Assembly (NCBI GenBank): GCA_024635855.1 | Contig: JAGXHZ010000064.1 | Location: 1 to 9,794 of the forward strand | DNA: 9,794 nucleotides | Source: Sulfuricurvum sp. | GTDB taxonomy: Bacteria > Campylobacterota > Campylobacteria > Campylobacterales > Sulfurimonadaceae | Direction of reading: 5' to 3' | In this document: piece by piece, positions 7,738 through 9,794 of the stretch | Layout of the letters: each line of letters starts with the position of its first letter | Position numbering within the stretch: the stretch's first letter is position 1 | Notes under the pieces: generated by a model | What the model saw: only the letters and a program-made list of their open reading frames with translations | Database searches by the model: none | Told to the model about the DNA's origin: nothing | Made by a program: the position numbers and the translations under genes

Positions 7738-7812
7738 GCCAATTTTTTTGGCATGGAGGGTGGAAGTGGGTAGTATCCCTTGAAAGGAGTTTACCTTTTT
7801 GTTTCACTTAAC

Positions 7813-7894
7813 TTTGATAGCGTTTCTAATTTTGATGGCGTTCGCGCCCGCTCTTCATTAGTCAAAACGGGGATTTACCACCCCCGCGCTATCA
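7813..7894. repeat. Repeated TGATrGCG boxes forming a branched fold
   Basis: TTTGATAGCGTT (7813-7824) recurs 18 bp later as TTTGATGGCGTT (7831-7842), one mismatch. An inverted copy, CGCTATCA, is at 7887-7894. TGATAGCG (7815-7822) can therefore close an 8-bp stem with 7887-7894. Inside it are a GGCG-TTCG-CGCC hairpin (7837-7848) and a CGGGG/CCCCG hairpin (7868-7872 with 7882-7886). It could be iterons for a DNA-binding protein, a single-strand origin or packaging signal, or simply a structured 3' untranslated region of the - strand operon. Function is not determined. Confidence 0.5.
7864..7886 (-). terminator. Possible weak intrinsic terminator of the repressor operon
   Basis: Read on the - strand, CGGGG pairs with CCCCG (7886-7882 with 7872-7868) around a 9-nt loop and is followed by TTTTG. 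It lies 29 nt after the stop of the membrane-protein gene. The stem is short and the T-run only four, so efficiency would be modest. The two strong terminators at 7596-7737 are oriented the other way and cannot serve this operon. Confidence 0.45.
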
Positions 7895-7915
7895 TTTCTT
7901 CACCCCTCCGGATTA

Positions 7916-8413
7916 CTATTTTATTCTTCTGTAAATCGTTTCTCCCATTCCTAGCATATTATTTTTCATTGTGTCTTTGTCAATCATTTCATAAACCAAA
8001 CCTATTCCTAGCCCATCAGTAACAATGATTTTATTTCCATCAATCTCATATTTGACTTCGCTTGACATTCCCATGCCATATTCTCTGTCTTTCGTAAATT
8101 CAATTTCATTTATCATTTTTCCCATAAAGGGCATAGTTGTTTCACTTTGCCATTTTCCAATGATCGGGTTAGATGTCCATAGTTTTGATATTATAAAAAT
8201 AGTCAAAATCACTGCTCCAATAAAGCCAATCATTTTCAAAATTGTTTTTTTATCGTCATGATCGTAATTGTTCATCGTATATTGATTATTGTATGTTTTT
8301 TGAAAATTAAAGTTTTTTCTTCCTTCTCCTGCTGTTTTGTGAATGCTTGAATACACTATTGCAAAGATTACTAATCCTAGTGGAATTACAAAATATATTA
8401 TTACAAGTTCCAT
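7916..8413 (-). CDS. Two-TM membrane protein with periplasmic lipocalin-like beta domain, unknown function
   Basis: 165 aa, not recognised. TM1 spans about residues 3-24 (LVIIYFVIPLGLVIFAIVYS). A polar loop rich in Asn and Lys follows (about 25-58, probably cytoplasmic), then TM2 at about 59-81. The remaining roughly 80 residues look all-beta: NPIIGKWQSE, INEIEFTKDREYGMG, VKYEIDGNKIIV, ending ETIYRRIK. The G-x-W start and the YEIDGNKI strand resemble small lipocalin-like domains that follow a membrane anchor; this is a pattern match only. The topology puts the domain in the periplasm. ATG at 8413 is 9 nt after the stop of the secreted-protein gene, with a weak GAAG site overlapping that stop, so it is the last gene of the repressor operon. 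It is AT-rich compared with the chromosomal side. Confidence 0.75.
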   Translation of the reverse strand: MELVIIYFVIPLGLVIFAIVYSSIHKTAGEGRKNFNFQKTYNNQYTMNNYDHDDKKTILKMIGFIGAVILTIFIISKLWTSNPIIGKWQSETTMPFMGKMINEIEFTKDREYGMGMSSEVKYEIDGNKIIVTDGLGIGLVYEMIDKDTMKNNMLGMGETIYRRIK

Positions 8414-8422
8414 TTTTTTACT

Positions 8423-8749
8423 TCAAAATGGTAACGTGACATTTATCGTGCAGTCGTTCACTGGTATGACTTGTATGTAATATTTTCCTGCGGGTATTTT
8501 TTCATTCATGTTGTCTTCTCTATATTGCATAAATTTTCTTATTACCCTGTTATTTGCATCTAATAAACTCAATGAATGAAGGCATCCCATTGGCATTGGT
8601 GTTATGTTTACGTATCCATCTTTCCTCATAATGAATTGTCTTACATTTTGACCATCATCTTTTCTGACTTTGTATACACCGTTTTCTATTCCCTGATTTG
8701 CATTTGCTCCAGCTCCCACAATCAATAATCCTATAATCAACTTCCACAT
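8423..8749 (-). CDS. Small secreted protein, unknown function
   Basis: 108 aa from the ATG at 8749. The N-terminus is a clear signal peptide (MWKLIIGLLIVGAGANA, probable cleavage before NQG). The mature part is about 91 residues, probably beta-rich, with two Cys (in MGCLHS and NDCTINV) that could form a disulfide in the periplasm. The stretch EKIPAGKYYIQVIPVND resembles strands in secreted beta-sandwich domains, but no family is assigned. The start is chosen at ATG rather than the GTG nine bases upstream because GGAG sits 8 nt before the ATG, and that GTG lies inside the ribosome site (GGAGTGAAAGCCATG). The same 15 bases precede the divergent 79-aa gene. It lies 24 nt after the repressor gene and 9 nt before the membrane-protein gene, so the three are probably co-transcribed. 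Confidence 0.78.
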   Translation of the reverse strand: MWKLIIGLLIVGAGANANQGIENGVYKVRKDDGQNVRQFIMRKDGYVNITPMPMGCLHSLSLLDANNRVIRKFMQYREDNMNEKIPAGKYYIQVIPVNDCTINVTLPF

Positions 8750-8752
8750 GGC

Positions 8753-8761
8753 TTTCACTCC
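8753..8761 (-). promoter_or_regulatory. Ribosome site of the secreted-protein gene, GGAGTGAAA copy 1
   Basis: Read on the - strand, GGAGTGAAAGCC precedes ATG at 8749. The 15-mer GGAGTGAAAGCCATG is identical to that at 9171-9185 on the other strand, although the two genes are unrelated in protein sequence. Confidence 0.75.
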
Positions 8762-8773
8762 GTTATTAAATTT

Positions 8774-9058
8774 TTATTCGAAATCCGACAGTTCTGCCAT
8801 GATTAAATGGTAAAACTTTTTTGCTTTTGACTGTGGTAATCGGTCGATAGCTTTATTAATTTCTTGTTTTAGATATTCTTTATCACTTAATTCATGATAT
8901 TTTTCTTTTTTTTCTTTTAATTCTATGTAGTCTGCTAGTGCTTCAAATAGCTTTCTATTCTTTTCACTATTCTTCCAATCGTTCAAAGTCGATTTCGGCT
9001 TCCCTGTTTCTTCCGATATTCGTTCAATATACTCGGACATTTTACGGTTTTCATTCAT
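8774..9058 (-). CDS. Small helix-turn-helix DNA-binding protein, probable element repressor
   Basis: 94 aa from ATG at 9058. The N-terminal half is a helix-turn-helix: MSEYIERISEETGKPKSTLN, followed by a recognition-helix region NDWKNSEKNRKLFEALADYI. The pattern is like that of Cro/CI-type and small phage repressors. The C-terminal half is strongly charged and helical (KEKKEKYHELSDKEYLKQEI, then AIDRLPQSKAKKFYHLIMAE), probably for dimerization. AAGGAA lies 8 nt before this ATG. The open frame continues upstream to 9289, but that part runs through the divergent promoter and opposite gene, so it is not used. It is divergent from the 79-aa gene, with promoter and operator-like repeats between them, and heads an operon with two exported proteins. 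A repressor of element genes that controls its own operon is the best reading. Confidence 0.75.
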   Translation of the reverse strand: MNENRKMSEYIERISEETGKPKSTLNDWKNSEKNRKLFEALADYIELKEKKEKYHELSDKEYLKQEINKAIDRLPQSKAKKFYHLIMAELSDFE

Positions 9059-9093
9059 TTTTATAATTTCCTTGCGTAAATCGTTAAAATACC

Positions 9094-9122
9094 TTGACAT
9101 TAAAACGATAATCGTGTAATAT
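9094..9122 (+). promoter_or_regulatory. Early promoter of the divergent + strand gene
   Basis: A perfect -35 TTGACA (9094-9099), a 17-bp spacer, and TAATAT (9117-9122, four of six matches to TATAAT) as -10. The start would be near 9130, about 50 nt before the gene at 9183. On the opposite strand the same bases give TATATT (9123-9118), a possible -10 for the repressor operon, so the two promoters may overlap face to face. Confidence 0.6.
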
Positions 9123-9165
9123 ACATTAATACTATCCGAATACCGTAAATTATTACGAATATCGG
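9105..9165. promoter_or_regulatory. Operator-like repeats in the divergent promoter region
   Basis: Three related boxes: palindrome ACGATAATCGT (9105-9115) between -35 and -10, CGAATACCG (9137-9145) near the predicted start, and CGAATATCG (9156-9164) in the leader. The last two are direct repeats 19 bp apart with 8 of 9 identical bases. An inverted exact copy of ACGAATATCGG lies inside the repressor gene at 9013-9023. Placement over the promoter fits binding by the adjacent HTH protein; this is inferred. Confidence 0.5.
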
Positions 9166-9170
9166 TCACT

Positions 9171-9182
9171 GGAGTGAAAGCC
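9171..9182 (+). promoter_or_regulatory. Ribosome site of the 79-aa gene, GGAGTGAAA copy 2
   Basis: GGAGTGAAAGCC directly precedes ATG at 9183. Its first ten bases are perfectly complementary to CTTTCACTCC at 9246-9255 inside the same gene, so the messenger RNA could fold back with a 65-nt loop and hide the ribosome site. An in-frame GTG (9174) lies within this site and is unlikely to be the start. Confidence 0.7.
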
Positions 9183-9422
9183 ATGAACAAAAATACTCGC
9201 CAAACCAAACCTCTCGGAAGATCGACTAAAGAAGATAACGCAGGTCTTTCACTCCTACGTCCCCGATTGATTGAGATCATCGCGGACAATTACGTATATT
9301 TTAACGAAATTCTTCAAAATATCTATACAACTGTCCTAAACATGGTTACTAAAACTGTTTCTCCATTTCTTAAACGTCTTACTCAAAAAAAAATTCTCTC
9401 ATGTTTCTATAACTACATTTGA
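9183..9422 (+). CDS. Small basic protein of unknown function (early gene of the element)
   Basis: 79 aa, not recognised. The N-terminus is polar and basic (NKNTRQTKPLGRSTKEDN). The middle is amphipathic helix-like (LIEIIADNYVYFNEILQNIY), and the end is basic with aromatics (FLKRLTQKKI, then CFYNYI). There is no signal peptide or clear membrane segment. Support for a real gene comes from the strong ribosome site at ideal spacing and the good promoter upstream; codon content alone is not decisive. It is the first + strand gene opposite the repressor, the position often held by an antirepressor, excisionase or replication accessory, but none of these can be assigned. The following 230 nt before the next gene are non-coding. 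Confidence 0.6.
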   Translation: MNKNTRQTKPLGRSTKEDNAGLSLLRPRLIEIIADNYVYFNEILQNIYTTVLNMVTKTVSPFLKRLTQKKILSCFYNYI

Positions 9423-9652
9423 CAAAGTTATCAATATCAAAATTGACTTTCATTTGAAACGACCTTTTTGTCTTCCATCAACTCAATACTATTGGTTTAA
9501 TAAAAATTTATGCCCTTGGAATCATTAACCCATTGGCATTTCTCACCATGTTGTGAGTCTATAAGCCCAATCGCCCAGCTTGCTTTCACTCCCTGGGCGT
9601 TAAATATCAGGAAACACGAAAGCAAAGAAATTTTTTTAAATTAGGAGTGAAA
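9423..9652 (+). promoter_or_regulatory. Leader region with promoter-like site, palindrome and anti-ribosome-site hairpin
   Basis: The left half (9423-9530) is AT-rich and shows nothing definite. TTGGCA (9533-9538) and TATAAG (9560-9565) resemble -35 and -10, but the 21-bp gap is longer than standard; the -10 may act alone. Between them is the inverted repeat CTCACCATGTTGTGAG (9542-9557), a possible operator. A start near 9572 would coincide with a hairpin: CGCCCAG (9572-9578) pairs with CTGGGCG (9593-9599) around a 14-nt loop. That loop contains TTTCACTCC (9584-9592), the exact complement of the ribosome site GGAGTGAAA (9644-9652) of the next gene. Confidence 0.5.
9644..9652 (+). promoter_or_regulatory. 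Ribosome site of the last gene, GGAGTGAAA copy 3
   Basis: GGAGTGAAA lies immediately before ATG at 9653, giving about 5-6 nt from the GGAG core to the start codon. It is exactly complementary to the loop at 9584-9592. Confidence 0.7.
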
Positions 9653-9794
9653 ATGAGTCAAGTAGTTTCAAGAGGTTTTATCCCTAAAGTTGTCGTTGAT
9701 GAAATCACCGCAATCAAACCGTACAGTAACAAAGAAAAAACGTCGTTTAATGTCACTATAAACACCCGTAACGTCATGATGACACCTGATGAGG
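9653..9794 (+). CDS. Unknown protein, N-terminal 47 residues (runs off the right edge)
   Basis: Starts MSQVVSRGFIPKVVVDEIT and continues open to the window end. The visible part alternates hydrophobic and polar residues (PKVVVDEITAIKPYSNKEK, then SFNVTINTRNVMM), suggesting beta strands. In position and strand pattern it could be a single-stranded-DNA-binding or replication-related protein of a small phage, but there is no motif to prove it. The ATG at 9653 is preferred because of the strong ribosome site; the in-frame GTG two codons earlier lies inside that site. It is separated from the 79-aa gene by a long structured leader, implying separate control. Confidence 0.65.
   Translation, partial: MSQVVSRGFIPKVVVDEITAIKPYSNKEKTSFNVTINTRNVMMTPDE

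Larger units (their letters stand above)
7036..9794. mobile_element. Left end of a tRNA-integrated element (type unresolved), continues beyond window
   Basis: Bounded on the left by the duplicated tRNA 3' end. Features that differ from the chromosomal side are AT-rich small genes of unknown family, a long protein-free stretch with many hairpins, two tandem terminator-ended small RNA candidates, and a divergent repressor/early-gene switch typical of temperate phages and islands. No integrase, relaxase, capsid or secretion gene lies in the visible part, so the type cannot be settled. A filamentous or other temperate prophage, or a satellite or mobilizable island, are all possible. An integrase and the complete tRNA gene are predicted to the right. 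Confidence 0.7.

Noticed and set aside
7741..7795. A third small RNA or terminator (AAAGG/CCTTT arms near 7780-7795)
   Set aside because: The stem is only 5 bp with few T after it, there is no -10 box, and no similarity to the two upstream units.
7059..7915. CRISPR array or retron
   Set aside because: No regularly spaced identical repeats with unique spacers, and no reverse transcriptase in the window. The tandem RNA units are diverged and have their own terminators.
7780..8261. Two + strand frames (80 and 78 aa) opposite the membrane-protein gene
   Set aside because: Low-complexity translations of AT-rich antisense DNA. The - strand frame has membrane segments, a coherent beta domain and operon spacing.
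9059..9289. N-terminal extension giving a 171-aa form of the HTH protein
   Set aside because: It would run back through the divergent promoter, the operator boxes and the first codons of the opposite gene. No ribosome site precedes the upstream start, whereas AAGGAA precedes ATG 9058.
7036..9794. XerH/dif-type integration of a filamentous phage
   Set aside because: I found no dif-like palindrome at the boundary. The tRNA 3' remnant instead points to a tyrosine integrase acting at a tRNA gene.

Overview
The window looks like chromosome of a Campylobacterota (Epsilonproteobacteria) bacterium, possibly Sulfuricurvum- or Sulfurimonas-like, joined to the left end of an integrated mobile element. 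This placement is inferred from the style of the RND and GGDEF/EAL proteins, the moderate GC of the left part, and promoters with good -10 boxes but weak -35 boxes. No marker gene confirms it.

Positions 1-4113 hold a tightly packed + strand tripartite efflux operon: the C-terminal end of a TolC-like outer-membrane protein, a short periplasmic adaptor (245 aa), and a complete inner-membrane RND pump (1010 aa). Neighbouring genes overlap or nearly touch. Converging on it, with a 22-bp overlap of the 3' ends, is a 941-aa cytosolic protein with four CBS motifs, PAS-like regions, GGDEF and EAL. Both cyclic-di-GMP active sites look intact.

At 7036-7058 lies the last 23 nt of a tRNA gene including CCA, on the - strand and without the rest of the tRNA. 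This is the usual scar of an element integrated into a tRNA 3' end (probably tRNA-Leu). From its orientation, everything to the right (7059 to beyond 9794) should be the element. The right part agrees with this: AT-rich unfamiliar small genes, a divergent repressor/early-gene switch, and about 850 bp without protein genes but rich in hairpins.

Within the element, 7059-7500 is hairpin-rich non-coding DNA. Positions 7518-7737 appear to carry two tandem, mutually related small RNA genes, each with its own TATACT -10 box and strong intrinsic terminator. Positions 7813-7894 carry repeated TGATrGCG boxes that can fold into a branched structure. Three genes on the - strand (9058 to 7916) form one likely operon: an HTH repressor, a small secreted protein, and a two-TM membrane protein with a periplasmic beta domain. 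This layout suggests genes expressed in the integrated state (lysogenic conversion or exclusion). Divergently on the + strand are a 79-aa small protein and the start of another gene running off the window.

The most unusual signal is a 9-mer, GGAGTGAAA. It is the Shine-Dalgarno region of three element genes, and its exact complement occurs twice more: inside the 79-aa gene, and in the loop of a hairpin in the leader of the last gene. This suggests an RNA-level control circuit. I cannot name the element type; a filamentous or other temperate prophage, or a satellite or mobilizable island, would fit.
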